Virus record (IMG/VR): IMGVR_UViG_3300036944_000665
Coordinates: 1-21,409 of that record
Length of the DNA stretch: 21,409 nucleotides
DNA from: a virus
Reading direction: 5' to 3' (one strand)
The notes under the pieces were generated by a model. That model worked only from the letters and a program-made list of their open reading frames with translations, ran no database searches and was not told the DNA's origin. Each line of letters begins with the position of its first letter. The first letter of the stretch is position 1. The translations under genes and the position numbers were made by a program. Shown one piece after another: positions 7,155 through 13,956 of this stretch.

Positions 7155-7480
7155 TATTTCACCAGTCTGTCTTGTGCTCTTAGCCCAGTGCAGAGATGTA
7201 CAGCTAGCTTGTGATTAGCAGACGCTTCTGCTTCGTCAGTCGACTGCTTCATCCAGCCATCTTCAGGGCCGCCAAAAATCATTGTCTCGAATAGCGGTCT
7301 TTGGTTTATGCCGCCTAGTATCGGCAGCCATACAGTCGAGATACTAATGTCTTCATTACCGTCAATGTGCGGAATGCTAGTCTTAGCAATTCTTCGATAG
7401 TCAGGGTCCGAGGCAAGTATTAGCATTTCAGACTCGGTGATTTTGTTACCGTCTTTGTCAAATCCAAATGGTTCTGTCAT
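7154..7480 (-). CDS. Unknown phage protein of the 'VSTVWLG' type
   Basis: A 108-aa protein starting MTEPFGFDKDG. The ATG at 7480 is preferred over an in-frame GTG six bases earlier because AAAGGA then lies at normal spacing. It contains SISTVWLPILGG, PLFETMIFGG, and a C-terminal segment with STDEAEASANHKLAVHLC. This resembles a widespread small actinophage protein (T-x-V-S-T-V-W-x-G..., F-E-T-x-V-F, then a region of A-x-x-x-H); this is recalled similarity. Function unknown. An extended -10 promoter lies just upstream, so it probably heads the leftward run to 5208. Confidence 0.7.
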   Translation of the reverse strand: MTEPFGFDKDGNKITESEMLILASDPDYRRIAKTSIPHIDGNEDISISTVWLPILGGINQRPLFETMIFGGPEDGWMKQSTDEAEASANHKLAVHLCTGLRAQDRLVK

Positions 7481-7503
7481 GTGCACGTCCTTTCGTCATT
7501 CTT

Positions 7504-7512
7504 ATTATACCA
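7504..7512 (-). promoter_or_regulatory. Extended -10 promoter for the 7480-5208 run
   Basis: On the minus strand TGG-TATAAT, a consensus -10 with an extended TG element, lies between the thyX stop codon and the ATG at 7480. The predicted start of transcription is near 7497, leaving a short leader that carries AAAGGA. No good -35 is seen, which is acceptable for an extended -10 promoter. Confidence 0.6.
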
Positions 7513-7524
7513 CTAATTGTGGTT

Positions 7525-8232
7525 TTACGGTGCAACACGTCCATTTTTGTTGAATGCCTCGTAAGTCATCGGCATCTTCTCAGCAAAGAATGCTTCCATC
7601 TTCTCAGCGCACATTTCAATTTCATGCTGAGGATAGGAAGGGAAGTGGCTTCCCTCTCGCTGTGTGCGCAACGAGAGGAAATTCATGAGAGCACGTGCGT
7701 TCATAGTCACGTACATAGATGAGTAGATGTTTACAGGAAGAACCATGCGAGCAATCTCACGAGCAATTCCGCCTTCTAGCAGAAGCTTGTACCTGTCATA
7801 GGCTTCTTTTGAGATGTCAATAGCTGCATCAATAATCAGGTCTCCCTGCTCTTCGGTACCAGTAGTAAACGTGTAAGCGCCAGGCTTACCAACCTGAACC
7901 AGCTTGCGCGACCCCTTTGGCACGTAGAACGTCGGCTCTAGCTGCTTGTAGCGACCAGATTCTTCGTTGTATGAAGCAATACGGTGGCGCTGAAACTCAC
8001 GGAACACAAAGATCGGCGCCTCTACGTAAAAGGTAAAAGCGTTGTGTTCGAATGGTGAACCGTGACGGTCACGCATTAGGTAGTTGATTAGACCAGCATC
8101 TTTAGCTGCGTCTACTTCCGCTTCGTGGTTTCCACTTATTGTCGACACTCGTGCAGCCATTGCGACTGCCGAGTCAGATGCCATCGAGTTGATTAGCTCT
8201 ACTGTCATGTCTGAGCGAAACTGTGTTTTCAT
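7525..8232 (-). CDS. thyX: Flavin-dependent thymidylate synthase ThyX
   Basis: A 235-aa enzyme that makes dTMP from dUMP using methylene-tetrahydrofolate and FAD/NAD(P)H. The ThyX signature R-H-R-x2-S-x-N-E-x-S-x-R-Y is complete at residues 82-95 (RHRIASYNEESGRY). HGSPFEHNAFTF (residues 57-68) and EFQRHR are also typical, as is the C-terminal REIARMVLPVNIYSSMYVTMNARAL with the helix before the SLRTQ motif. Length is normal for the family. GAAGG lies just before the ATG. It stands 9 bp after the cupin gene and works with the ribonucleotide reductase further along to feed DNA synthesis; ThyX is common in actinobacteria and their phages. Confidence 0.97.
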   Translation of the reverse strand: MKTQFRSDMTVELINSMASDSAVAMAARVSTISGNHEAEVDAAKDAGLINYLMRDRHGSPFEHNAFTFYVEAPIFVFREFQRHRIASYNEESGRYKQLEPTFYVPKGSRKLVQVGKPGAYTFTTGTEEQGDLIIDAAIDISKEAYDRYKLLLEGGIAREIARMVLPVNIYSSMYVTMNARALMNFLSLRTQREGSHFPSYPQHEIEMCAEKMEAFFAEKMPMTYEAFNKNGRVAP

Positions 8233-8241
8233 ACTACCTTC

Positions 8242-8589
8242 TTAGTTAGTGCGACCGTAGTCGTCTTCTAGTCGTTCAATGTCTTCTTCGTCATAGATTC
8301 CAAATAGAACCTCGACAATGTGACCTACTTCAGTAGAGTCATTGATAATACGGTGAACCGTCCCTACAGGGATACGAAACGTGCAGAATGGAGTGAGGTC
8401 AATCGTCACATTTCCAATCTGCGCTTTTAGACCTGGTGAAACTGCAGTCCATTCTTCTGAGCGAAGCTGGTGTGTCTGTAGCGATAGTCTCGACCCAGGA
8501 TTGATGGTCAAAATCTTCACTGCAGCAGGCGCTTCGACACCGGATAGAATTCGGTATCCACCCCAAGGTCTCTCAGTCATGTTCGGCAT
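8242..8589 (-). CDS. Cupin resembling mannose-6-phosphate isomerase type II domain
   Basis: A 115-aa single cupin. TERPWGGYRIL, then VKILTINPGSRLSLQTHQLRSEEW, FRIPVGTVHRIIN, and IVEVLFGIYDEEDIERLEDDYGR follow the isomerase domain of GDP-mannose pyrophosphorylase/mannose-6-phosphate isomerase type II almost step by step, including the closing DI-x-R-x-(E)DDYGR. Candidate metal ligands are H40 and E45/E46 in the first cupin motif and H79 in the second. It probably interconverts fructose-6-P and mannose-6-P or a related sugar phosphate. A HAD enzyme resembling phosphomannomutase lies at 16398-17141, which would be the next step. TAGAGT lies 6 nt before this ATG; a second ATG three codons later is possible. 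Confidence 0.85.
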   Translation of the reverse strand: MPNMTERPWGGYRILSGVEAPAAVKILTINPGSRLSLQTHQLRSEEWTAVSPGLKAQIGNVTIDLTPFCTFRIPVGTVHRIINDSTEVGHIVEVLFGIYDEEDIERLEDDYGRTN

Positions 8590-8595
8590 ACTACA

Positions 8596-8601
8596 ACTCT
8601 A
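8596..8601 (-). promoter_or_regulatory. Candidate -10 hexamer (leaderless) for the cupin gene
   Basis: TAGAGT on the minus strand lies 6 nt before the ATG at 8589, in the 12-bp gap after the methyltransferase stop. No Shine-Dalgarno is seen, in keeping with a leaderless start. The evidence is positional. Confidence 0.35.
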
Positions 8602-9762
8602 TTACGTAGTCGTCTCAGCGGACACTATTCGACCAACAATTATTGGTAAGTATTCTTCAGTCATCTCAATGCCGATGAACTTGCACTGTTCAAGAATCGC
8701 AGCTTTGCCAGTCGAACCTGACCCAGTGAACGGGTCTAAAACTACTCCACCAACAGGTGTAACTAGCTTCACTAGCTGACGCATGAGTGCAGTCGGCTTT
8801 ACTGTCGGGTGCTCATTTTTGAAGTCTAGCCCTTCACTACGGTCTTTTGCATTAGCCTTAGCAACATAGAAGAATCTAGACGCACCGCCTTCATCAGCAG
8901 GTCCTGGCACTGATTCATACTCTGCACCGACGGCGTCTCCCCACGGTTTTGCGCCACCGACAAAGCGATTGATTTTGCCGCCCGACTTTGTAATCCCACT
9001 CTGCTCATCGACAAGCGGAGCAACCGATTCGTCTAGCACCACATTCGCAGGCCATCGTCCAATGGTCTTTAGTTTCTCTAAAGCTTCTTGCTGCTCAGGT
9101 GACTCACTAACTCGTGCTCGCCATTCTTCTTCAGACTCATCGTTACGCCTAGTCGACAGCTTAGTAATCGGGATTCCTTTGACGTTATCAAAGTTCTCTC
9201 CGTCACGAGTAGGAATCCTAGTGCCATCAATGTTCAGCCCACCGACTCCCCACTTAGCAACATTGGCGACAATAGTTCCATCTAAAGGCTTTCGCGCCAG
9301 CACAATCGGCTCAACACACGGCTTTAGCGCCGTTCCCCACCCAGCCCACTTTTCAGAATCGCCTTCTGACTTAGCCATGGCTTTTGCGATGTTGTGTGAT
9401 TTTGGAAACGCCTTGCCATAAATCCACATGATGTTGTCCCGAATCTCAAAGCCTGCATCTTCAATAGCCACTGCCATTCTGTGCCAGGTTCTTGTTCCAC
9501 CAAACGACAGCAAGTGTCCGCCAGGCTTTAGTACTCGAAGGCACTCTTGCCAAACTTCAGGGTTAAACGCTATGCCAGTCGCATCCCAGGCGTTTCCCAT
9601 GAATCCACCCTTCGACCCTTTGCCACTAGTTAGGTCGTACGGAGGGTCGGTAACAATAGAGTCAACGGAGTTGTCTGCTAGTTTCTTCAGAACGTCTAAG
9701 CAGTCTCCGTTGTAGACCACTGCTTTGTCACTAGCGTAGTGTGGTTCGTATGTATCCGTCAT
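8602..9762 (-). CDS. DNA methyltransferase, N4/N6 type, beta-class motif order
   Basis: A 386-aa protein from MTDTYEPHYA. Catalytic motif IV, DPPY, is at residues 39-42 after YNGDCLDVLKKL, and the S-adenosylmethionine-binding motif I, DPFTGSGSTG, is at about 343, so the order IV...I marks the beta class of amino-methyltransferases (N6-adenine or N4-cytosine). The middle region, including GRWPANVVLD and the EQSG segment, is a typical insert with the target-recognition region. No restriction endonuclease is adjacent, so it is an orphan enzyme, possibly masking the phage DNA from host restriction. I use the ATG at 9762 and not the in-frame start at 9831, because the latter would run through the divergent promoter and TATGAT lies 6 nt before 9762. 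Confidence 0.93.
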   Translation of the reverse strand: MTDTYEPHYASDKAVVYNGDCLDVLKKLADNSVDSIVTDPPYDLTSGKGSKGGFMGNAWDATGIAFNPEVWQECLRVLKPGGHLLSFGGTRTWHRMAVAIEDAGFEIRDNIMWIYGKAFPKSHNIAKAMAKSEGDSEKWAGWGTALKPCVEPIVLARKPLDGTIVANVAKWGVGGLNIDGTRIPTRDGENFDNVKGIPITKLSTRRNDESEEEWRARVSESPEQQEALEKLKTIGRWPANVVLDESVAPLVDEQSGITKSGGKINRFVGGAKPWGDAVGAEYESVPGPADEGGASRFFYVAKANAKDRSEGLDFKNEHPTVKPTALMRQLVKLVTPVGGVVLDPFTGSGSTGKAAILEQCKFIGIEMTEEYLPIIVGRIVSAETTT

Positions 9763-9786
9763 GGTCCAATCATATACAATGGACAC
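9763..9786. promoter_or_regulatory. Back-to-back divergent leaderless promoters
   Basis: The 24 bp between the two divergent start codons hold two abutting hexamers: TATGAT on the minus strand (9774-9769) and TACAAT on the plus strand (9775-9780). Each is exactly 6 nt from its ATG (9762 and 9787). A GTCCA/TGGAC inverted repeat (9764-9768 and 9780-9784) flanks them. There is no room for leaders, so both transcripts would start at or next to the start codon. Any -35 elements would lie within the opposite coding region. Confidence 0.6.
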
Positions 9787-10479
9787 ATGATTACTAAAGA
9801 TGAAACGATTCACGTAGCATGGGTTCACCATGGCGTCATTGACAACGGCTTCGCCATCAGTGTTTTAGATTTAGTCACTAAAGCGTCTAGACCACTTACC
9901 TATAACGCCGTGCATGGCTTAGGCTTACTATCAAAGAGTCGCAATATTCTTGTCAAGCACTTCCTTGACAACACCACAGACCCGTGGTTGTTCATGGTCG
10001 ATGGCGATGAGTTTATTACCCTTGCTGCTTTTGAGAAACTAGCAAACGCAGCCGATGCTGAAAAGGCTCCGATTATCTCCGGCCTAGTATTTGGTAATCG
10101 CAGCCCGGTCGACATCGAGCCATCACCTTGCATCTTTGTCTACAATGACAACCAGGCTTTTGTCCCATACTACAAGTATCCTGAAGACAAGGTAGTTCAG
10201 ATTGCTGCAGCAGGCGGAGGCGCTCTGCTAGTTCACCGGTCAGTTCTAGAAGCCATTCGTGAAAAGCAACAAGAGTACACAGGCCCAGACTGGGCGTGGT
10301 TCCAGGACGGTCCTACAGGTACAGGCTCATGGCTGAGTGAAGACCTAATGTTTTCATTGCGTGTTGCTGAAGCAGGGTTCAAGATGCATGCCCACACTGG
10401 CGCTGTGTTCCCACACCACAAAGAACTGTGGCTGACTGACAAGCACTACAAACAGTTTACTGCTGAGCCTGGCGCTTAG
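9787..10479 (+). CDS. GT-A-fold glycosyltransferase
   Basis: A 230-aa protein from MITKDETIHV. The DGD at residues 72-74 (FMVDGDEF), following a region with SRNILVKHFL, is the metal- and nucleotide-sugar-binding DxD of GT-A enzymes. AGGGALLVHRSVLEAI and WLSEDLMFSLRVAEAGF match acceptor-loop features of GT2-like enzymes, where the E-D pair supplies catalytic or structural acids. Donor and acceptor are unknown. The ATG at 9787 is chosen because the earlier in-frame start (9739) lies inside the methyltransferase gene and TACAAT lies 6 nt before 9787. It is the only plus-strand gene between 5147 and 17634, so it looks like an independently expressed insertion. Its last 23 bases overlap the opposite-strand gene ending at 10457. 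Confidence 0.85.
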   Translation: MITKDETIHVAWVHHGVIDNGFAISVLDLVTKASRPLTYNAVHGLGLLSKSRNILVKHFLDNTTDPWLFMVDGDEFITLAAFEKLANAADAEKAPIISGLVFGNRSPVDIEPSPCIFVYNDNQAFVPYYKYPEDKVVQIAAAGGGALLVHRSVLEAIREKQQEYTGPDWAWFQDGPTGTGSWLSEDLMFSLRVAEAGFKMHAHTGAVFPHHKELWLTDKHYKQFTAEPGA

Positions 10480-10582
10480 CTTCTCGCTTTGCCTGCTCAA
10501 ACTGTTTTTTGTGCGCACGCATGTCTTCTAGCTTCTTCGCCTTCATAAGGCGTTCAAACTCTGCGATTTCTTCTCTAGTCAT
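10457..10582 (-). CDS. 41-aa highly charged helical protein, unknown
   Basis: A short gene beginning MTREEIAEFERLMKAKK and ending in KREAKRQAQQ. It is almost wholly Lys/Arg/Glu/Gln and predicted to be a single helix. Its ATG overlaps the stop of the upstream gene by 8 nt (ATGACTAG), the same coupling seen elsewhere in this genome. It ends tail-to-tail inside the last 23 nt of the plus-strand glycosyltransferase. Codon use is like its neighbours. Function unknown. Confidence 0.5.
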   Translation of the reverse strand: MTREEIAEFERLMKAKKLEDMRAHKKQFEQAKREAKRQAQQ

Positions 10583-10793
10583 CAGTAAGTTTTAGAACTG
10601 CGATAGAGCTCCATGGCATGAACACGCTTTCCTTGAATGCGGTGTCATCTACAAAGATGCCCTTGTCGTTTTCAAAGACTACAACGCCAACTACATCGTT
10701 GACCCACTGGTTTACGTTCTCAATTTTCACATTCTTGCCAGTTAGTCGAAACTTCGACAACTTCTCCATGTGTTCTTCGAGTGTACCTCTCAT
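10575..10793 (-). CDS. Unknown small protein
   Basis: A 72-aa protein beginning MRGTLEEHMEKL. A strong purine-rich ribosome site, AGGAAGGAAAG, ends 3-4 nt before the ATG. The middle is beta-rich (GVVVFENDKGIFVDDTAF), with VFMPWSSIAVLKLTDD at the end, which suggests a small beta-barrel such as an Sm- or SH3-like fold; this is only inferred from strand pattern. It directly follows tRNA-Thr. Function unknown. Confidence 0.65.
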   Translation of the reverse strand: MRGTLEEHMEKLSKFRLTGKNVKIENVNQWVNDVVGVVVFENDKGIFVDDTAFKESVFMPWSSIAVLKLTDD

Positions 10794-10812
10794 GTCTTTC
10801 CTTCCTATCAGA

Positions 10813-10883
<71 letters not shown>

Positions 10884-10893
10884 AGTAGTACTA

Positions 10894-10915
10894 TTTTATC
10901 TCTTTTCAGATAAAA
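10894..10915. repeat. AT-rich inverted repeat next to tRNA-Thr
   Basis: TTTTATCT and AGATAAAA form a perfect 8-bp inverted repeat with a 6-nt loop, spanning the stop codon of the nucleotidyltransferase gene and lying 10 bp before the tRNA on the minus strand. It could be a processing signal or weak attenuator, but the stem lacks GC and is not a convincing terminator. Confidence 0.5.
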
Positions 10916-11354
10916 GGCGTTCACGTTCTAAGTAATCTGCAAGAATCCAACTTGAACTGTTTGCCTTGTCATCTCCACCAACAGCAAAGACAAAGTCGAC
11001 ACGCTTAGACTCAATGTCCATTTCTGGTATGTTGTCCTTGCCACGGTCTCCACCGTTAGCAATGATAATCTGTGACGTCGGATACATTTCTAATACCTTG
11101 CGAATCGCGTTCTTTGCAGAGTTGTCGCTGTCTTCAAACTCAATCACCTTGTCGACGCAGCGAAACTCTTTGATGATGGCTGCTCGCTCTTTAGCTGGCA
11201 AGAAGTACGCACCCTTCTTTCGCATCAGCCAATCATCACTATTGATACCGACAACTAAGATGTCTCCTAGTCTAGCTGCAGACTTGAAGTATCTAATGTG
11301 GCCACTATGAACCGGGTCAAACCCGCCAGTAACTAGAACTACTCGATTACTCAT
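10896..11354 (-). CDS. HxGH-family nucleotidyltransferase (cytidylyl/adenylyltransferase-like)
   Basis: A 152-aa protein from MSNRVVLVTG. GGFDPVHSGHIRYF (residues 10-23) carries the HxGH signature (H16-H19) of cytidylyltransferase-like enzymes, and VGINSDDWLMRKKG and ERAAIIKEFRCVDKV are typical of the RfaE/HldE C-terminal domain and GlmU-unrelated small cytidylyltransferases. It probably couples a sugar phosphate or similar phosphate to a nucleotide (NTP + X-P to NDP-X + PPi). The classical C-terminal ISTT motif is absent; the corresponding end reads DKANSSSWILADYL. The ATG at 11354 overlaps the upstream stop by 8 nt (ATGAGTAA). Substrate cannot be told from sequence. Confidence 0.85.
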   Translation of the reverse strand: MSNRVVLVTGGFDPVHSGHIRYFKSAARLGDILVVGINSDDWLMRKKGAYFLPAKERAAIIKEFRCVDKVIEFEDSDNSAKNAIRKVLEMYPTSQIIIANGGDRGKDNIPEMDIESKRVDFVFAVGGDDKANSSSWILADYLERERLLSEKR

Positions 11355-11664
11355 CGCCAAATAGTTCTTTCATTCTTGCTCTTCGGCGTTCTGCAACCTC
11401 AGGCGGCTCAACGTATTTCTCTATCTGCTTATCTAAGTCCGGGTTATCTGCTTTGATTCCATCATAGGCACGTTCTGGGATGTAGTCTCCAGCCTCACGA
11501 TGCTTGTCCATGTGCTCAAGCATCTCTCTAGCCGTGTTCGCGTGAAAGAAACCAAAGACCTCGTCCTCACCGACTTCTACCAACGTGCAACCACAGCATT
11601 CAATCCAACCACCGCTGGATTCAAAGATGTAGGCGTCAGAACTTAGAAAACGGCAGTAGCTCAC
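11347..11664 (-). CDS. Cysteine-containing phage protein of unknown function
   Basis: A 105-aa protein beginning MSYCRFLSSDAYIFESSGG from GTG. It contains C4 and a cluster ECCGC (residues 22-26), then a mid-region FGFFHANTAREMLEHMDKHREAGDYIPERAYDGI and a charged C-terminal helix. Openings of the type MSYCRF/W-S...D-x-Y-x-(Y/F)-E are frequent in small phage proteins (recalled, not searched); the cysteines and histidines suggest a zinc site. The start overlaps the stop of the 37-aa zinc-ribbon gene as GTGA. Function unknown. Confidence 0.75.
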   Translation of the reverse strand: MSYCRFLSSDAYIFESSGGWIECCGCTLVEVGEDEVFGFFHANTAREMLEHMDKHREAGDYIPERAYDGIKADNPDLDKQIEKYVEPPEVAERRRARMKELFGDE

Positions 11665-11774
11665 TTGCTATCCTTTCGTCTTAGTTCTTTGTAGCATTCA
11701 GGGCAAACACTACCACTAAACCAAAGCCTGTGCTTTCTGCACGGATAAGTTCCTGGTCTTCTAGCTTTCTTCAT
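11661..11774 (-). CDS. 37-aa zinc-ribbon-like miniprotein
   Basis: A short gene beginning MKKARRPGTYPCRKHR with GGAGAGAA upstream of the ATG. Two metal-binding pairs are visible, C12-x2-H15 and C24-x2-C27 (CPEC), inside a very basic chain. Its ATG lies 14 nt inside the end of the glycosyltransferase gene, and its TGA overlaps the following GTG as GTGA. The paired ligands and the coupling on both sides argue against chance. A nucleic-acid-binding or anti-host role is conceivable but not shown. Confidence 0.65.
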   Translation of the reverse strand: MKKARRPGTYPCRKHRLWFSGSVCPECYKELRRKDSK

Positions 11775-12507
11775 CTAGTTCTCTCCATGGCAATGGCTTA
11801 TCTCCATACTTCAAGTGGACTTGCCTATTTCCTTCTTCAAACATCTCGGCTTTTACAGAACCATCGTTACCGCCAAGTCTGTAGTGCAGTGTACTCAATC
11901 CGCTGCACGCAAAGTTCTCGTGACCCATAGAGTTCATCACTAGTTCTAGGTAGCGTCGATCTCCACCCCAACCCCAGTTCCAGAAGTGTCCTGTCGCACG
12001 GGCAAAGTCGTTCTTGAAGAAGTACGCACTTGTGTCGATTAGATACCCTAGAGCTTTCTCGCCACCGATTGGCCACCAGCCTAGTGACTCACAATCGTCT
12101 TCACAGATGAACTCGCCGTCTTTGGAGTAAATCTTTCTTAGCGAGTAAGCCCAGTCGTATCCACCGGTCTCAATTACACGAACTAATGAACTCACGTGGT
12201 TAGGCGCAATCATGTTATCTTGGTCTAGAAACATCACGTAATCTTGGTTCACGATGTAGCTCGCGGCTGCCATGACTCTACCGCCATACCATTTGTCCTG
12301 CCCAGTGTTCCAAGGCAGAACTAAGATGTGGACAGGTGCATCAGACTCAAGACGCCATAGCAGCTCTCTGACGGCCTTCTCGTGCTCAATGCCGTCTACG
12401 ACTATCAGATGCTCAACGTTTGGATAGTCTTGGTCTAGAACTGAGCGGACGCACTCTTCAAGCTCAGGTGCACCAGTTGTGGGAGTTATCACTACGACAG
12501 ATTTCAT
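11761..12507 (-). CDS. Family 2-type glycosyltransferase
   Basis: A 248-aa GT-A enzyme. The N-terminus VVVITPTTGAPELEECVRSVLDQDYPNVEHLIVVDG is the classical GT2 nucleotide-binding start, and the DxD is at 95-97 (FLDQDN). GWGGDRRYLELVM near residue 185 resembles the ED/GGDR catalytic region. No membrane helix is seen, so it acts in the cytoplasm, transferring a sugar from an activated donor to an unknown acceptor such as a virion protein, DNA base or host glycan. It lies between the recombinase gene (4-bp gap) and the zinc-ribbon miniprotein. TAGAGT, which spans the recombinase stop codon, is 6 nt before its ATG and may give a separate leaderless transcript. Confidence 0.9.
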   Translation of the reverse strand: MKSVVVITPTTGAPELEECVRSVLDQDYPNVEHLIVVDGIEHEKAVRELLWRLESDAPVHILVLPWNTGQDKWYGGRVMAAASYIVNQDYVMFLDQDNMIAPNHVSSLVRVIETGGYDWAYSLRKIYSKDGEFICEDDCESLGWWPIGGEKALGYLIDTSAYFFKNDFARATGHFWNWGWGGDRRYLELVMNSMGHENFACSGLSTLHYRLGGNDGSVKAEMFEEGNRQVHLKYGDKPLPWRELDEES

Positions 12508-12511
12508 TGTT

Positions 12512-13171
12512 TTACTCTAGCATCTCTAGCAGATTTTTTACAGTGGTCGGATACCACTTACCACCGTTCTGCCCTTTGATTTCGTCATGATTCAAGCCCT
12601 CGGCGATTTTGTTGTAACTGAAACCTAAAGCTCTTTCACGTTTCACGCGTTCACGAATCTCTTCAGGTGTCTTGTTCTTTGGCCCCATGTCAACACCCCA
12701 GACTACACCTCGTTTGCGACGGTCGTCATGGATGTCACGTTGGCGTGCTGCAATGATGTTACGTTCCATCTCAGCTAGCGCACTCATGATGGTGACCACA
12801 AACCTACCTTGGTAAGTCGATGTGTCCAGGTTTAGGTCTAGCAACACTAGTCGCCAACCGTTCTTATTGGCACGGTCTACGATGTCTAGGAAGTCAGTAG
12901 TCGAGCGAGCAAGTCGGTCAATACGAGTCACAAACAACGCTTGTGCGTCTCCGGTCTCAAGACGCTTCAACGCTCCCATGAGAGCAGGCCTTCCTGAGAT
13001 GCTCTTGCCTGAACGACCTTCTTCACGAACAAGCTCAAACCTAGTAAAGCCTGCAAACTCTGCTGCCTGCTTTAGTGAGCGTTCCTGTACGTCTAGCGAC
13101 ATGCCGTCGTTTACCTGCATCTGCGTAGAGACGCGGGCGTACAGCAAGGCAAGGCCTAGGTCACTAGTCAA
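12512..13171 (-). CDS. Serine recombinase (resolvase/invertase type)
   Basis: A 219-aa protein with the serine-recombinase catalytic domain: YARVSTQMQ (nucleophile S15, with R13), then EEGRSGKSISGRPAL and LFVTRIDRLARS (R83, R86, R89), followed by the long helix MSALAEMERNIIAARQRD. The C-terminal part (about residues 165-219) contains a helix-turn-helix (ERALGFSYNKIAEGLN) and a segment typical of resolvase-type DNA binding. It is too short for a large serine integrase (usually 450 aa or more), so resolution, inversion or a small-integrase role is more likely. It begins at TTG, overlapping the upstream stop (TTGACTAG), with GGAGAAAAGG before it. No inversion or att sites were recognised nearby. 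Confidence 0.92.
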   Translation of the reverse strand: MTSDLGLALLYARVSTQMQVNDGMSLDVQERSLKQAAEFAGFTRFELVREEGRSGKSISGRPALMGALKRLETGDAQALFVTRIDRLARSTTDFLDIVDRANKNGWRLVLLDLNLDTSTYQGRFVVTIMSALAEMERNIIAARQRDIHDDRRKRGVVWGVDMGPKNKTPEEIRERVKRERALGFSYNKIAEGLNHDEIKGQNGGKWYPTTVKNLLEMLE

Positions 13172-13364
13172 TCGCCTTTTCTCCTCCGATAAGGTAGATT
13201 GCGCGCTCTAGTCCTTGAATGTACTCAGGCCTGCCCGGCCAGATTTCTCGTAGAACCTCACGCTCCTTGAGCAGCATCTCTACTATTTTCTGCTCTTTTC
13301 TTTTTGCACCGTACTCCTCAATCTCAAGAATGCGCCTCTGGAAATCGTCTAGCCCTGTAGTCAT
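13164..13364 (-). CDS. Unknown short helical protein
   Basis: A 66-aa protein beginning MTTGLDDFQRRILEIEEYG. It is mainly charged helix up to residue 42 (KEQKIVEMLLKEREVLREIW), followed by PGRPEYIQGLERAIYLI. There is no metal site or membrane segment. Its ATG overlaps the stop of the upstream 54-aa gene (ATGA), and its stop overlaps the recombinase TTG start, so the three are coupled. It could be an accessory of the recombinase by position only. Confidence 0.65.
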   Translation of the reverse strand: MTTGLDDFQRRILEIEEYGAKRKEQKIVEMLLKEREVLREIWPGRPEYIQGLERAIYLIGGEKAID

Positions 13365-13525
13365 TTTTCATCTCTTTCTGTTTTTAGCCGTTCACCTTTG
13401 TAAATAACTTCTCGCCAGCGCCCATCTAAGAATACGTACCAGTAGCCTTTTCTTGTCTGGTGCCATTTCCCCTGGTCACGTCTGCGCCTGCTAGTGCGCC
13501 GTTCATTTGGGTTCCACTTAGTCAT
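13361..13525 (-). CDS. 54-aa basic, Trp/Arg-rich protein, unknown
   Basis: A short gene beginning MTKWNPNERRTSRRRRDQGKW. It is very basic in the first 26 residues, then has an aromatic beta-like stretch GYWYVFLDGRWREVIYKGER. Both ends are locked to neighbours by ATGA overlaps (with the nucleotidyltransferase stop at 13522 and the ATG at 13364). The composition suggests nucleic-acid binding. The family is not recognised. Confidence 0.65.
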   Translation of the reverse strand: MTKWNPNERRTSRRRRDQGKWHQTRKGYWYVFLDGRWREVIYKGERLKTERDEK

Positions 13526-13956
13526 AGCTCACTAACTCTTCTCTTCAAGTCCGTTGTGCTGATGCCTGCAGTATAAGTCACATAGATAAGAACTATGCTG
13601 TGCTCATCTAGCCACTCTTCGGTGAATCCCATCTGCTTATTGTAGTCCTTAGAAGCCCAGTCGGAGCCAATTGCGATTACGTCAGGTCTTGGCTCAAGCA
13701 AGATGGTCGGCTTAGAGTCTTCACCACTCTTGTTTATACGTACTTCATCTACGTACCTGCACGCGCTTACCACGTCGTAGCGTTCCTGCTCCGACATGAT
13801 TGGCTTCCTACCCTTGAACTTCTCAATGAACTCATCTGGGTTGATTGCCACAATGACCTTGCCTTCTGGCCCTGCAAGTTGCTTGAGCCTCTTTAGAAGA
13901 CGGACGTGGCCAGCGTGAAACAAGTCAAACGTTCCACCGGTGTAGATAGTTGCCAT
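13522..13956 (-). CDS. Glycerol-3-phosphate cytidylyltransferase (TagD)-like nucleotidyltransferase
   Basis: A 144-aa protein, close to the usual length of TagD. GGTFDLFHAGHVRLLKRLK carries HAGH at residues 14-17; FKGRKPIMSEQERYDVV and CRYVDEVRI follow; the closing motif GISTTDLKRR (131 onwards) corresponds to the RTxGISTT nucleotide-binding motif, though the usual Arg is Tyr here (YTAGISTT). It should make a CDP- (or ADP-) activated polyol or sugar phosphate. In hosts such enzymes feed teichoic acid or capsule synthesis. It overlaps the next gene downstream by 4 nt and follows the large 276-aa gene with a TAATG junction and GAGGAG upstream, so the two are translated together. Confidence 0.88.
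   Translation of the reverse strand: MATIYTGGTFDLFHAGHVRLLKRLKQLAGPEGKVIVAINPDEFIEKFKGRKPIMSEQERYDVVSACRYVDEVRINKSGEDSKPTILLEPRPDVIAIGSDWASKDYNKQMGFTEEWLDEHSIVLIYVTYTAGISTTDLKRRVSEL

Noticed and set aside
8969-9421. 150-codon plus-strand open frame opposite the methyltransferase
   Set aside because: The minus-strand frame has a complete methyltransferase with DPPY and DPFTGSG motifs; the plus frame has no recognisable domain or ribosome site.
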